Below, one piece after another: positions 54,238-62,404 of a stretch of 64,000 bases of DNA. The DNA is taken from contig AODO01000006.1 of NCBI GenBank assembly GCA_000341795.1, positions 248,001 to 312,000 on the forward strand, given 5' to 3'. The DNA comes from Rhodococcus triatomae BKS 15-14. GTDB lineage: Bacteria; Actinomycetota; Actinomycetes; Mycobacteriales; Mycobacteriaceae. The translations under genes were made by a program, and so were the position numbers. The notes below the pieces were generated by a model. It did no database searches, was not told the DNA's origin, and saw only the letters and a program-made list of their open reading frames with translations. Positions within the stretch are counted from its first letter, which is position 1. The number at the start of each line of letters is the position of its first letter.

Positions 54238-55281
54238 CTAGCTGGTCTTGATCGGCAGCCCGATCGACGGCGGGATGTGCGCGGTCGAGATGCGCTTGCG
54301 GAACACCCAGTACGTCCAACCCTGGTACATGAGCACGACCGGGGTCATGAACGCTGCCGCCCAGGTCATGACCTTGAGCGTGTACGGGCTCGACGACGCG
54401 TTGTAGATGGTCAGGCTGTAGTCGTCGGAGATCGTCGACGGCATGACGTTCGGGTACAGCGACGCGAACAGCAGGACCACCGCACCGATCACCGCGACCG
54501 TGGTGAGCACGAAGGCCCAGCCCTCCCGGGCGACCGCGGTCAGCGCGACCACGCCGAGCAGCGCGGCGGCGGCGATGCCGACCAGGATCCAGGTCCAGCC
54601 CTTGCCGTAGGCGAGCTGGGTCCACAGCACGAACGCGCCGGCGATCACGACCGTCGGAATCGACAGCCGGGAGGCGAGTTTCACCGCGTCCTCGTGCACC
54701 TCGTCGGCGGTCTTGAGTGCGATGAACACGGCACCGTGCAATGCGAACACGATGGCGGTGGTGGCGCCGCCGAGCAGGGCGTACGGGTTCAGCAGGTCGA
54801 AGAATCCGGACACGACCTGCCGGTTCTCGTCGATCGCGACGCCCCGGACGATGTTCGCGAACGCCACACCCCACAGGATCGCCGGCACCCAGGAGCCGAG
54901 AATGATGCCCCAGTCCCATCGCGACCGCCAGGTCGCGTCGTCGATCTTGCCGCGGTACTCGATCGCACACACGCGCACGATCAGCGCCACGAGGATCAGC
55001 AGCAGCGGCAGGTAGAAGCCGGAGAACAGCGTCGCGTACCACTCGGGGAAGGCGGCGAACATCGCGCCGCCGGCCGTGAGCAGCCACACCTCGTTGCCGT
55101 CCCAGACCGGGCCGATGGTGTTGAGCACGACACGACGCCGGGTGTCGTTGTCCGCGGAACCGTTCTTGCTGCGCCCGAGCACCGGCATGAGCATGCCGAC
55201 ACCGAAGTCGAAACCCTCGAGCACGAAGTAGCCGATGAACAGCACCGCGATGAGGATGAACCAGAGTTCCTGAAGTCCCAT
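54238..55281 (-). CDS. cydB: Cytochrome bd ubiquinol/menaquinol oxidase subunit II
   Basis: A 347-residue membrane protein with eight or nine helices. The N-terminal WFILIAVLFIGYFVLEGFDFG and the WDGNEVWLLTAGGAMFAAFP segment are CydB hallmarks. It pairs with CydA in the O2-reducing bd oxidase used at low oxygen or under NO stress. ATG 55281 is 10 bases after the cydA stop. Confidence 0.95.
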   Translation of the reverse strand: MGLQELWFILIAVLFIGYFVLEGFDFGVGMLMPVLGRSKNGSADNDTRRRVVLNTIGPVWDGNEVWLLTAGGAMFAAFPEWYATLFSGFYLPLLLILVALIVRVCAIEYRGKIDDATWRSRWDWGIILGSWVPAILWGVAFANIVRGVAIDENRQVVSGFFDLLNPYALLGGATTAIVFALHGAVFIALKTADEVHEDAVKLASRLSIPTVVIAGAFVLWTQLAYGKGWTWILVGIAAAALLGVVALTAVAREGWAFVLTTVAVIGAVVLLFASLYPNVMPSTISDDYSLTIYNASSSPYTLKVMTWAAAFMTPVVLMYQGWTYWVFRKRISTAHIPPSIGLPIKTS

Positions 55282-55291
55282 GTCGCCTCTC

Positions 55292-56788
55292 CTAGTACGC
55301 GAACGACAGTTGCTCGGGCTTGCCGGTGTCGTCCGGCTCGTCGGGTTCGTCGCCCGGCGGATGGGCGTCGTGGGGCAGCGGTCCTTCGATCGTGTAGCGC
55401 CGGATCAGCCAGAACCAGACGACGCCGAGCGCCGCGTAGAGGAGGGTGAACACGATCAGCGACGTCCAGACGGTGGCCACCGAGTGGTTCGAGACACCCT
55501 GGTCGACGGTGAGCCTGATCATGTCGACGCCGGTCGGATTCGGGTGCACGACCCAGGGCTGACGTCCCATCTCGGTGAAGATCCAGCCCGCGCTGTTGGC
55601 GAGGAACGGGGTGGGGATCGCGATCAGGCTGAGCCACGAGTACCACTTCTGGTCCGGGACGCGCCCACCCCGGGTGACCCACAGTCCGACGACCGCGAGC
55701 AGCGCCGAGCCGGCCGCGAGCCCGATCATCGCGCGGAACGACCAGTAGGTGACGAAGAGATTGGGGCGGTAGTTGCCGGGGCCGAACTGTTCCTCGTACT
55801 GCACCTGCAGGTCCTCGACACCCTGCAGCGTGACGCCGCTGAAACTGCCCTCGGCGAGGTAGGACAGAACGCCCGGGACCTCGATCACGCGAGTGACGCT
55901 GTCGCAGTTGTTCTGGGTGCCGATGGTGAGAATCGAGAAACTGGGGTCGGTTTCGGTGTGGCACAACGACTCCGCCGAAGCCATCTTCATCGGCTGCTGC
56001 TCGAACATCAGCTTGGCCTGGATGTCACCGGTGAAGATCAGCGCGACACCGGAGAGGATCATCACCCACAGACCGAGCCGGGCGGCGGGCCGGAACATGG
56101 TGCGGGCCTCGGTCTCCATCCGCTCGGCCTCGGCGGGTTCGGCTGCCTTGGCGCGGCGCATGTTCCGGACCATCCACCAGCCTGCGATGCCCGCGACGAA
56201 CGTCGCGGCGGTGAGGAATGCACCTGCGATGACGTGGGGGAACGCCGCGAGCGTCGTGTTGTTCGTCAGCAGCGTCCAGATGCTGGTCAGCTCGGCACGG
56301 CCGGTCTCCTCGTTGTAGACGGCACCGACCGGGTGCTGCATGAACGAGTTGGCGGAGATGATGAAGTACGCCGACGCGTTCACACCGATCGCGACCAGCC
56401 AGATGGTGGCCAGGTGAACCAGTTTCGGCAAGCGTCCCCAACCGAAGATCCACAGGCCGAGGAAGGTGGACTCGAGGAAGAAGGCCACCAGACCCTCGAG
56501 TGCGAGCGGGGCGCCGAAGACGTCGCCGACGAAGCGGGAGTACTCGCTCCAGTTCATGCCGAACTGGAACTCCTGCACGATGCCGGTGGCGACACCGAGC
56601 GCGAAGTTGATCAGGAAGAGTTTTCCGAAGAACTTGGTGAGTCGGTACCAGTGATCCTTCTTCGTGATCACCCACATCGTCTGCATGATCGCGATCAGCG
56701 GGGCGAGCCCGATGGTCAACGGGACGAGAATGAAGTGATAGACCGTCGTGATTCCGAATTGCCATCGCGACACGTCGAGTGCGTCCAT
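55292..56788 (-). CDS. cydA: Cytochrome bd oxidase subunit I
   Basis: A 498-residue membrane protein with nine helices. Haem-ligand region: RWQFGITTVYHFILVPLTIG with His19; the quinol-binding loop lies between helices 6 and 7 and is short (about 255-335), as in the S-type Q loop; GWIFTEMGRQPWVV is conserved. ATG 56788 (MDALDVSRWQFG) has GGGAG about 7 bases upstream; the longer frame to 56851 is not needed. First gene of cydABDC. Confidence 0.95.
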   Translation of the reverse strand: MDALDVSRWQFGITTVYHFILVPLTIGLAPLIAIMQTMWVITKKDHWYRLTKFFGKLFLINFALGVATGIVQEFQFGMNWSEYSRFVGDVFGAPLALEGLVAFFLESTFLGLWIFGWGRLPKLVHLATIWLVAIGVNASAYFIISANSFMQHPVGAVYNEETGRAELTSIWTLLTNNTTLAAFPHVIAGAFLTAATFVAGIAGWWMVRNMRRAKAAEPAEAERMETEARTMFRPAARLGLWVMILSGVALIFTGDIQAKLMFEQQPMKMASAESLCHTETDPSFSILTIGTQNNCDSVTRVIEVPGVLSYLAEGSFSGVTLQGVEDLQVQYEEQFGPGNYRPNLFVTYWSFRAMIGLAAGSALLAVVGLWVTRGGRVPDQKWYSWLSLIAIPTPFLANSAGWIFTEMGRQPWVVHPNPTGVDMIRLTVDQGVSNHSVATVWTSLIVFTLLYAALGVVWFWLIRRYTIEGPLPHDAHPPGDEPDEPDDTGKPEQLSFAY

Positions 56789-56902
56789 GTCTACTCCCGG
56801 TCCGGGCCCGTGGGACAGGCTTACCGGCACTGCAGGTGTGGGCTGACACATGCAGTCCGTTCAAAAGGTAACCCCCACAGCACCGAGCCGCAGGCCTTCG
56901 TC

Positions 56903-56919
56903 TACTACGGACAGTAGTA
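56903..56919. promoter_or_regulatory. Inverted repeat upstream of cydA
   Basis: TACTAC GGACA GTAGTA is a 17-base dyad about 115 bases upstream of the cydA start and 58 bases from the pabC stop. The half-site recalls operators of BlaI/CopY-type repressors, but spacing and regulator are uncertain. No Rex-type box was seen. Confidence 0.4.
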
Positions 56920-56976
56920 AAGAAGTTCCCAAACGCCTATCCACCGAGCCGAACCGTGCGAGGAGTCACATTCGGG

Positions 56977-57849
56977 TCACGCTGCGTCGGCCTCGACACC
57001 GACCGTCTCGACGGCGAGATCCACCAGCCCGGAGAGCTCGTCGGCGACATCCGGCTCCGGCAGCGGCAGTCCGTCGAGCGTGTGCACCCGCGCCGCGAGC
57101 GTGACACTCGACAGCAGCCAAACACCGTCCGCCGCAATCAGATCCGCAGGCCTGAGCGCAGCGGTCTCACATCGGAACGCGTGTGCGCCGGCCACCGCGA
57201 ACAACGCCTGCTGGGTCGTGCCGGGAAGGATGCCGTGTTCGACCGGCGGCGTGATCAGAGTGCGGCCCCGCGCGATCAGTACCGTCGAACGCGGACCTTC
57301 GAGCACCAGACCCTCACTGCTGGTGAAGATCACGTCGTCCATCCCCTTGGACTGCGCGTACCGCACCGCCGCCATGTTCGTCGCGTACGACAGCGTCTTC
57401 GCCCCCAGCAACAGCCACGGCGCCGTGCGCACGACGTCCACCGAGAATCCCCGCTCGAGAGTGCACACCGACACCCCGTCCCGGCGCGCGGCAGCCACCC
57501 GATCCGCGATCGGGGCCACCGTGACGTACGCAGTCGGGTCGCCACCCGACTCGCGCCCCCGGCTGAGCACCAAGCGCATCGCGCCCTCCCTCTCGACACC
57601 CCACTCGTCCGCCGCGACGGCGACCGCCGCGCGCCAGGCGTCCAGGTCGGGGCGAGGCAGGTCCAGCATCGCCGCGGAATTCGCGAACCGGGTCAGATGC
57701 AGTTCGATCGTGCGCGGCGACCCGCCACGGACGAGGACCGTCTCGAAGGCCCCGTCGCCGCGCACCGCGGCGAGGTCGTCCGCGCAGAGCAGCGGGGCAT
57801 TCGCGTCCTGCACCACACCGTCCAAGGTCACCAGCACCTGCTCAGCCAT
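56977..57849 (-). CDS. pabC: Aminodeoxychorismate lyase PabC (class IV aminotransferase fold)
   Basis: A 290-residue PLP enzyme. The Schiff-base Lys is in GAKTLSYATN (about 149-158), and EGLVLEGPRSTVLI matches the fold-type IV phosphate-binding segment. PabC forms 4-aminobenzoate for folate; a D-amino-acid or branched-chain aminotransferase role is the alternative. ATG 57849. Synteny with Rv0812 and divergence from the folate-dependent YgfZ gene fit a folate link. Confidence 0.83.
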   Translation of the reverse strand: MAEQVLVTLDGVVQDANAPLLCADDLAAVRGDGAFETVLVRGGSPRTIELHLTRFANSAAMLDLPRPDLDAWRAAVAVAADEWGVEREGAMRLVLSRGRESGGDPTAYVTVAPIADRVAAARRDGVSVCTLERGFSVDVVRTAPWLLLGAKTLSYATNMAAVRYAQSKGMDDVIFTSSEGLVLEGPRSTVLIARGRTLITPPVEHGILPGTTQQALFAVAGAHAFRCETAALRPADLIAADGVWLLSSVTLAARVHTLDGLPLPEPDVADELSGLVDLAVETVGVEADAA

Positions 57850-57907
57850 GTCCCCACACTACGACGGCCCCCGCGCCCGCCCCGGCGAGCCGAGACGGGA
57901 GCCCTCC

Positions 57908-57919
57908 TACACTGGAGAC
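57908..57919 (+). promoter_or_regulatory. Leaderless -10 element of ygfZ
   Basis: TACACT (57908-57913), six bases, then GTG 57920. GGAG lies within those six bases but is too close to act as a ribosome site, favouring a leaderless start. No clear -35. Confidence 0.45.
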
Positions 57920-59047
57920 GTGTCCGAGTCCGTGCGCACCACGCCGAGTCCACTTCTCACCACAGCCGGGGCCGTCCCCAATGCCGACGACTCTCCGGAT
58001 GCGGGCGTCGCCTGGCACTACGGCGACCCCCTCCGGGAGCAACGGACGGCCGAACGTGCGGTCGCCGTCGTCGACCGGTCGAACCGGTTCGTCCTGTCCA
58101 TCGGGGGTGACGAGCGCCTGTCCTGGCTGCACACCATCTCCAGCCAGTACGTGACGAACCTCGCCGACGGCGGCAGCGCCGAGAACCTCAGCCTCGACCT
58201 GAACGGCCGCGTCGAACACCACTTCGTCCTGACCGACCTCGACGGCACCACCTGGGTCGACACCGAGGCCGCGACCGGACCGGACCTGCTGACGTTCCTG
58301 CAGAAGATGGTGTTCTGGGCGAAGGCGGAACCGAAGCCGGCACCCGAGACGGCTGTCCTGTCGCTGCTCGGCCCCGACGTCCGCCGTCCGCGGTTCCTCG
58401 AGGCACTCGGCATCGCGGAGCTGCCCGGAACGTACGAGGCGGTCGCGCTGCCGGGCGGTGGCTTCCTGCGCTCGATGCCGTGGCCGGGCGAGCACGCCTG
58501 GGACCTGGTCGTCCCGCGCGAGCGCCTCGGCGACTGGTGGCGGACCCTGACGGACGCGGGGGCCGCGCCCGCCGGCACGTGGGCGTACGAGGCCCTGCGC
58601 GTCACGGCGCTGCGGCCGCGCCTCGGTGTGGACACCGACGATCGCACCATCCCGCACGAGGTCGGGTGGATCGGGGACGTCGCCGAGCACGGAGCCGTCC
58701 ACCTGGACAAGGGCTGCTACCGCGGCCAGGAGACCGTCGCGCGGGTGCACAATCTCGGTAAACCGCCCCGCCACCTGGTGCTGCTGCATCTGGACGGCTC
58801 CGCCGACACCCGGCCCGCCCCCGGCGACGCCGTCACCGCTGGCGGCCGTACGGTCGGCCGCGTCGGCACGGTCGTCGACCATCACGAGCTCGGCCCGATC
58901 GCCCTCGCCCTGGTCAAGCGCACCGTCCCGGCCGACACCACACTCGAGGCGGGGAACACCGCGGCCGCGATCGACGCCGACTCGGTGCCCGCCCACGAGG
59001 AGTTCCAGCCCGGCCGCGCGGCCGTCGACCGATTGCGCGGTCGATGA
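57920..59047 (+). CDS. ygfZ: Folate-binding YgfZ/GcvT-like iron-sulfur assembly factor
   Basis: A 375-residue GcvT-fold protein with the YgfZ signature KGCYRGQE (about 266-273, HLDKGCYRGQETVARVHN), whose Cys is essential in YgfZ. These proteins use tetrahydrofolate to help build or repair Fe-S clusters in some enzymes. The first 30 residues are variable. GTG 57920 is used because of the leaderless promoter. It overlaps the MOSC gene by 4 bases; a third coupled gene follows. Confidence 0.88.
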   Translation: MSESVRTTPSPLLTTAGAVPNADDSPDAGVAWHYGDPLREQRTAERAVAVVDRSNRFVLSIGGDERLSWLHTISSQYVTNLADGGSAENLSLDLNGRVEHHFVLTDLDGTTWVDTEAATGPDLLTFLQKMVFWAKAEPKPAPETAVLSLLGPDVRRPRFLEALGIAELPGTYEAVALPGGGFLRSMPWPGEHAWDLVVPRERLGDWWRTLTDAGAAPAGTWAYEALRVTALRPRLGVDTDDRTIPHEVGWIGDVAEHGAVHLDKGCYRGQETVARVHNLGKPPRHLVLLHLDGSADTRPAPGDAVTAGGRTVGRVGTVVDHHELGPIALALVKRTVPADTTLEAGNTAAAIDADSVPAHEEFQPGRAAVDRLRGR

Positions 59048-59706
59048 GCCGACAGGCGGGCCGCGTCGACGCCGTCTGCCGGCTCTTCGCCGAACGCGAT
59101 TCGGGGACACGACGGGTCACCCGCACGGCCATCGACAAGCGCGCCGTCGACGGGCCGGTGACCGTCGACGCGAACGGACTCGACGGCGACCGCGTCTGCG
59201 ACACCGAGTACCACGGCGGTCCTTTCAAGGCCGTCTACGCGTACTCCGAGGACGAGGCCGCACGCTGGGCGGACGAACTCGGCCGCGAGCTGGGTGCGGG
59301 ATGGTTCGGCGAGAACCTGCGGGTGAGCGGGGTCGCCACCACCGACGCCGTCATCGGCGAACGGTGGCGGCTCGGGGACACCCTCGAACTCGAGGTCACC
59401 GGGCCGCGCACCCCGTGCGGCACGTTCGGCGTGTGGGCCGCCGAACCGCAGTGGGTCAAGCGGTTCTCCGAGCGCGGCGACACCGGCGCCTACTTCAAGG
59501 TGATCACGCCCGGCCCCGTGGAGGCCGGCGACCCGATCACCGTCGTGCACGTCCCGGAACACGGCGTCACGGTGCGTGACCTGTTCACCGGCCGAGACCC
59601 GGCGCGGCTGGCGATTCTCCTCGCGCAACAGCCCGGCCTGTCGCCTAGTGTCGAGGACAAGGCGCGCAGGCGAATCGACGGGTTGAAGGTGCGGGTGGAG
59701 TATTGA
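59044..59706 (+). CDS. MOSC-domain protein
   Basis: A 220-residue MOSC protein (YiiM-like form). The beta-barrel includes GLDGDRVCDTEYHGGPFKAVYAY (about 45-67 in parts), GENLRVSGV and the conserved Cys123 in GPRTPCGTFG, the likely sulfur- or Mo-ligand residue. MOSC domains handle sulfur for the molybdenum cofactor or reduce N-hydroxylated bases. ATGA overlap with ygfZ and TTGA overlap with the next gene make a three-gene coupled unit. Exact substrate unknown. Confidence 0.87.
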   Translation: MSRQAGRVDAVCRLFAERDSGTRRVTRTAIDKRAVDGPVTVDANGLDGDRVCDTEYHGGPFKAVYAYSEDEAARWADELGRELGAGWFGENLRVSGVATTDAVIGERWRLGDTLELEVTGPRTPCGTFGVWAAEPQWVKRFSERGDTGAYFKVITPGPVEAGDPITVVHVPEHGVTVRDLFTGRDPARLAILLAQQPGLSPSVEDKARRRIDGLKVRVEY

Positions 59707-60659
59707 GCGTCGAGCTGGTCGAGGTCGTCCGGTCCGGTTTCCGCGAGTGCGTGCACCGCGGATCGCTGGTCGTGCTCGACCCCTCCGGTGAGACCCTCCT
59801 CGCCCTCGGCGAGGTGAACACCCCGATCTACCCGCGGTCCGCGAACAAGCCGCTGCAGGCCGTCGCGATGCTCAGGAACGGGTTCACTCCCGTCGATTCG
59901 CGGGAGGTGGCGCTGGCCACCTCGTCGCACAGCGGCGAACCCGAGCACGTGGCCGGGGTTCTGTCCCTCCTCGCACGCAACGGCCGCACCGAACGCGATC
60001 TGAGGTGCCCGCCCGACCTGCCCTGGAACGACGTCGCCCGGGCACGGGTGCTGGCGCTCGGCGGCGGCCCGCGTCCGGTGTTCATGAACTGTTCCGGCAA
60101 GCACGCCGCGATGGTGTCGGTGTGCGCCGCCCGCGACTGGCCACTCGACACCTACCTGGAGGCGGCCCACCCCCTGCAGCAGGAGATCCGGGAGACCATC
60201 GCAGACCTCTCCGGCGAGGACGAGTACGAGCTCGGGATCGACGGCTGCGGACTTCCGATCGTGCCGCTGTCGCTGACCGCACTCGCGCGGGCCTTCTCCG
60301 CGCTCGTGACGGCCGAGCCGGGCAGCGCGGAGCGCAGGGTCGCCGACGCCGTTCGCGAACACCCGTGGCAGGTGTCGGGAACAGGGTTGGACGACGAGCG
60401 CCTGATGGCGGCCGTCCCGGGCCTGCTGTGCAAGGCGGGGGCCGACGGCGTGCATGCCGGCGCCCTCCCCGACGGACGCTCCTTCGCGCTGAAGATCGAC
60501 GACGGCGGCGATCGGGCGCGACTGCCGTTGACGGCGGCGATCCTGCACCGGATCGGGGCCGAGTGGACCGAGGATCTCGCCGAACTGGCGTCCGCTCCGG
60601 TCCTCGGCGGCGGAATGCGTGTGGGCACCGTCCGAGCCGTTCCCGACGTGCTGAGATGA
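59703..60659 (+). CDS. Asparaginase II-family protein
   Basis: A 318-residue protein of the thermolabile L-asparaginase (AnsA-II, PF06089) family first seen in rhizobia. Typical blocks: VVRSGFRECVHRG, PIYPRSANKPLQA, SSHSGEPEHV, MNCSGKHAAM and DGCGLPIVPL. It hydrolyses asparagine to aspartate and ammonia or a related amide. TTG 59703 overlaps the MOSC stop, so it is translationally coupled. Unrelated in fold to the type I/II bacterial asparaginases. Confidence 0.87.
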   Translation: MSVELVEVVRSGFRECVHRGSLVVLDPSGETLLALGEVNTPIYPRSANKPLQAVAMLRNGFTPVDSREVALATSSHSGEPEHVAGVLSLLARNGRTERDLRCPPDLPWNDVARARVLALGGGPRPVFMNCSGKHAAMVSVCAARDWPLDTYLEAAHPLQQEIRETIADLSGEDEYELGIDGCGLPIVPLSLTALARAFSALVTAEPGSAERRVADAVREHPWQVSGTGLDDERLMAAVPGLLCKAGADGVHAGALPDGRSFALKIDDGGDRARLPLTAAILHRIGAEWTEDLAELASAPVLGGGMRVGTVRAVPDVLR

Positions 60660-60771
60660 GTCCGCACGCGCAGCTGAGATGAATCAGACACCGCTCCTGG
60701 GCAGGGGAAGGAGCGCTCGCCCGTTTCTCAGGCTAGAGTGTCTGTCAGGAAGACACACACACTCAAAACGG

Positions 60772-60802
60772 GGCCGCCAAAAATTCCCAGGCCGCCCCGC
60801 TT
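60772..60802 (+). promoter_or_regulatory. Hairpin in the 5' leader of the DUF3073 gene
   Basis: CGGGGC and GCCCCG arms enclose an A-rich loop about 20-50 bases upstream of ATG 60823, after a -10-like TAGAGT (near 60734). The leader is about 80 bases and structured; role unknown. Confidence 0.35.
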
Positions 60803-60822
60803 AAAGCGCGAGGGGGTTGGCC

Positions 60823-61032
60823 ATGGGCCGCGGCCGGGCTAAGGCAAAGCAGACCAAGGTTGCACGCGAGCTCAAGTACAGCTCGCCGTCCACAAACTTC
60901 GACAGCCTCCAACGGGAGCTGTCGGGTACCCCGTCGAACTCCCACAGGAGCGGGTCCTACAGCGACCAGCGCTCCGAGGATGGCGCGGCGTCGCGCTGGG
61001 ACGACGAAGACAGCGACGACTGGCGTCGCTGA
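60823..61032 (+). CDS. DUF3073 protein
   Basis: A 69-residue, highly charged protein of a conserved actinobacterial family. The start GRGRAKAKQTKVARELKYSS is nearly invariant in the family; the second half is acidic and disordered (DDEDSDDW). Basic head and acidic tail suggest RNA or ribosome contact, but function is unknown. ATG 60823 has GAGGGGG 6-12 bases upstream. It lies between the asparaginase gene and purM, as Rv0810c does in mycobacteria. Confidence 0.88.
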   Translation: MGRGRAKAKQTKVARELKYSSPSTNFDSLQRELSGTPSNSHRSGSYSDQRSEDGAASRWDDEDSDDWRR

Positions 61033-61068
61033 CGCCCGCCGTCGGCGACACGCACCTACGCAGCAACG

Positions 61069-61103
61069 AATGAGGGGAAGCCCCCAACCGGCTTCCCCTC
61101 ATT
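61069..61103 (+). terminator. Terminator of the DUF3073 gene
   Basis: AATGAGGGGAAGCC (61069-61082) and GGCTTCCCCTCATT (61090-61103) form a perfect 14-base-pair stem with a 7-base loop, 37 bases past the stop; TTGA follows. Confidence 0.75.
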
Positions 61104-61149
61104 TGACGCACGCGCTGCCGGTGTCGTGATCGACCGGGCAACCTGAACA

Positions 61150-61195
61150 ACGACGAACCGCCCGAGTCCCTTCCGGGATTCGGGCGGTTCGTCGT
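61150..61195 (-). terminator. Terminator of purM
   Basis: Arms 61150-61170 and 61175-61195 pair over 21 bases with one G-T (ACGACGAACCGCCCGA at the base) around TTCC. It is 15 bases past the purM stop on the minus strand. Together with the hairpin at 61069 it insulates two convergent genes. Confidence 0.8.
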
Positions 61196-61209
61196 CGTTC
61201 TCGATCTGG

Positions 61210-62298
61210 TCAGAAGCGCGGGTGCTCGCCCACCATCCGAACCAGTTCGGCGCCGTCCTGCTTGTCCGAGGCCTTGGCGACCGTCCCGAGCGTCCAGCAG
61301 TCGATGTGGCGGGCGGTGAGCACCGCCAGCGCGCGGTCGACGTCCTCGGGCGCGACGATCGCGACCATGCCGACACCCATGTTGAACGTCGCCTCCATCT
61401 CGGCGCGCTCGACGCGGCCACGCTGGCCGATCATCGTGAACACCGGTGCCGGGCTCCACGTCCCGCGATCCAGCTCGGCGACGAGGCCCTTCGGCATGAC
61501 ACGGGCCAGGTTGTTCGCCAGCCCACCGCCGGTGACGTGACAGAACGTCCGCACGTCGGTCTCGGCGATCAGTGCGAGGCAGTCCTTCGCGTAGATCCGG
61601 GTCGGCTCCAGAAGCTCCTCGCCGAGGGTGCGGCCGAACTCCTCGACGTGGCCGGTCAGCGACATCCGGTCGATCTCCAGCAGCACGTTGCGGGCCAGCG
61701 AGTAGCCGTTCGAGTGCAGACCCGACGACCCCATCGCGATCACGACGTCGCCGGGGCGCACCCGGTCCGGGCCGAGGACCGCGTCGGCCTCGACGACACC
61801 GACACCGGTGGCGGAGAGGTCGTAGTCGCCGTCTGCCATCACACCGGGATGCTCGGCCGTCTCGCCGCCGAGCAACGCGCACCCGGCCAGGATGCAGCCC
61901 TGCGCGATGCCGCCGACGATCTCCGCGACCCGCTCCGGCACGACCTTGCCGACCGCGATGTAGTCCTGCAGGAACAGCGGCTCGGCACCGCACACCACCA
62001 GGTCGTCCACGACCATCGCGACGAGGTCCAGGCCGACCGTGTCGTGCTTGTCGAGGGCCTGCGCGACAGCCAGCTTCGTGCCGACACCGTCGGTGGACGC
62101 CGCCAGCAGCGGCTCCTTGTAGCCACCCTTGAGGGAGAACAGTCCGGCGAATCCGCCCAGTCCCCCGAGCACCTCGGGACGGCTGGCCTTCTTCGCGAGC
62201 GGCGCGAACAGCTCCACCGCCCGGTCGCCTGCAGCGATGTCGACCCCCGCCGCAGCGTAGGACGCGCCGGCGGCGCGGGGCTTCTGGTCGTCGGTCAT
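61210..62298 (-). CDS. purM: Phosphoribosylformylglycinamidine cyclo-ligase (AIR synthetase) PurM
   Basis: A 362-residue enzyme of the fifth step of purine synthesis, making aminoimidazole ribotide from FGAM with ATP. Conserved blocks: AASTDGVGTKLAVA, LDLVAMVVDDLVVCGAEPL, LLGGETAEHPG, GLHSNGYSLAR and HVTGGGLANNLARV. ATG 62298 (MTDDQKPR) is used; the frame to 62343 lacks support. It follows purF on the same strand after 106 bases, giving the usual purF-purM pair. Confidence 0.95.
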   Translation of the reverse strand: MTDDQKPRAAGASYAAAGVDIAAGDRAVELFAPLAKKASRPEVLGGLGGFAGLFSLKGGYKEPLLAASTDGVGTKLAVAQALDKHDTVGLDLVAMVVDDLVVCGAEPLFLQDYIAVGKVVPERVAEIVGGIAQGCILAGCALLGGETAEHPGVMADGDYDLSATGVGVVEADAVLGPDRVRPGDVVIAMGSSGLHSNGYSLARNVLLEIDRMSLTGHVEEFGRTLGEELLEPTRIYAKDCLALIAETDVRTFCHVTGGGLANNLARVMPKGLVAELDRGTWSPAPVFTMIGQRGRVERAEMEATFNMGVGMVAIVAPEDVDRALAVLTARHIDCWTLGTVAKASDKQDGAELVRMVGEHPRF

Positions 62299-62404
62299 CG
62301 GGTTACTCAGCTCCAGCTGTGATCTCGTCAGTGCGCCTGGCACTGCCTGGGTTCTACGTGGTGTCGGACGTCATCGGCACGAGTATGGGACCTCGCGCCG
62401 CCGA

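Noticed and set aside
53078-55087. 669-codon minus-strand frame across cydD and cydB
   Set aside because: Runs in another frame of two clear genes and is a string of Arg, Gly and Ala.
56837-56850. CRP-like TGTG-N6-CACA dyad upstream of cydA
   Set aside because: CRP sites need eight bases between these tetramers; six is too few.
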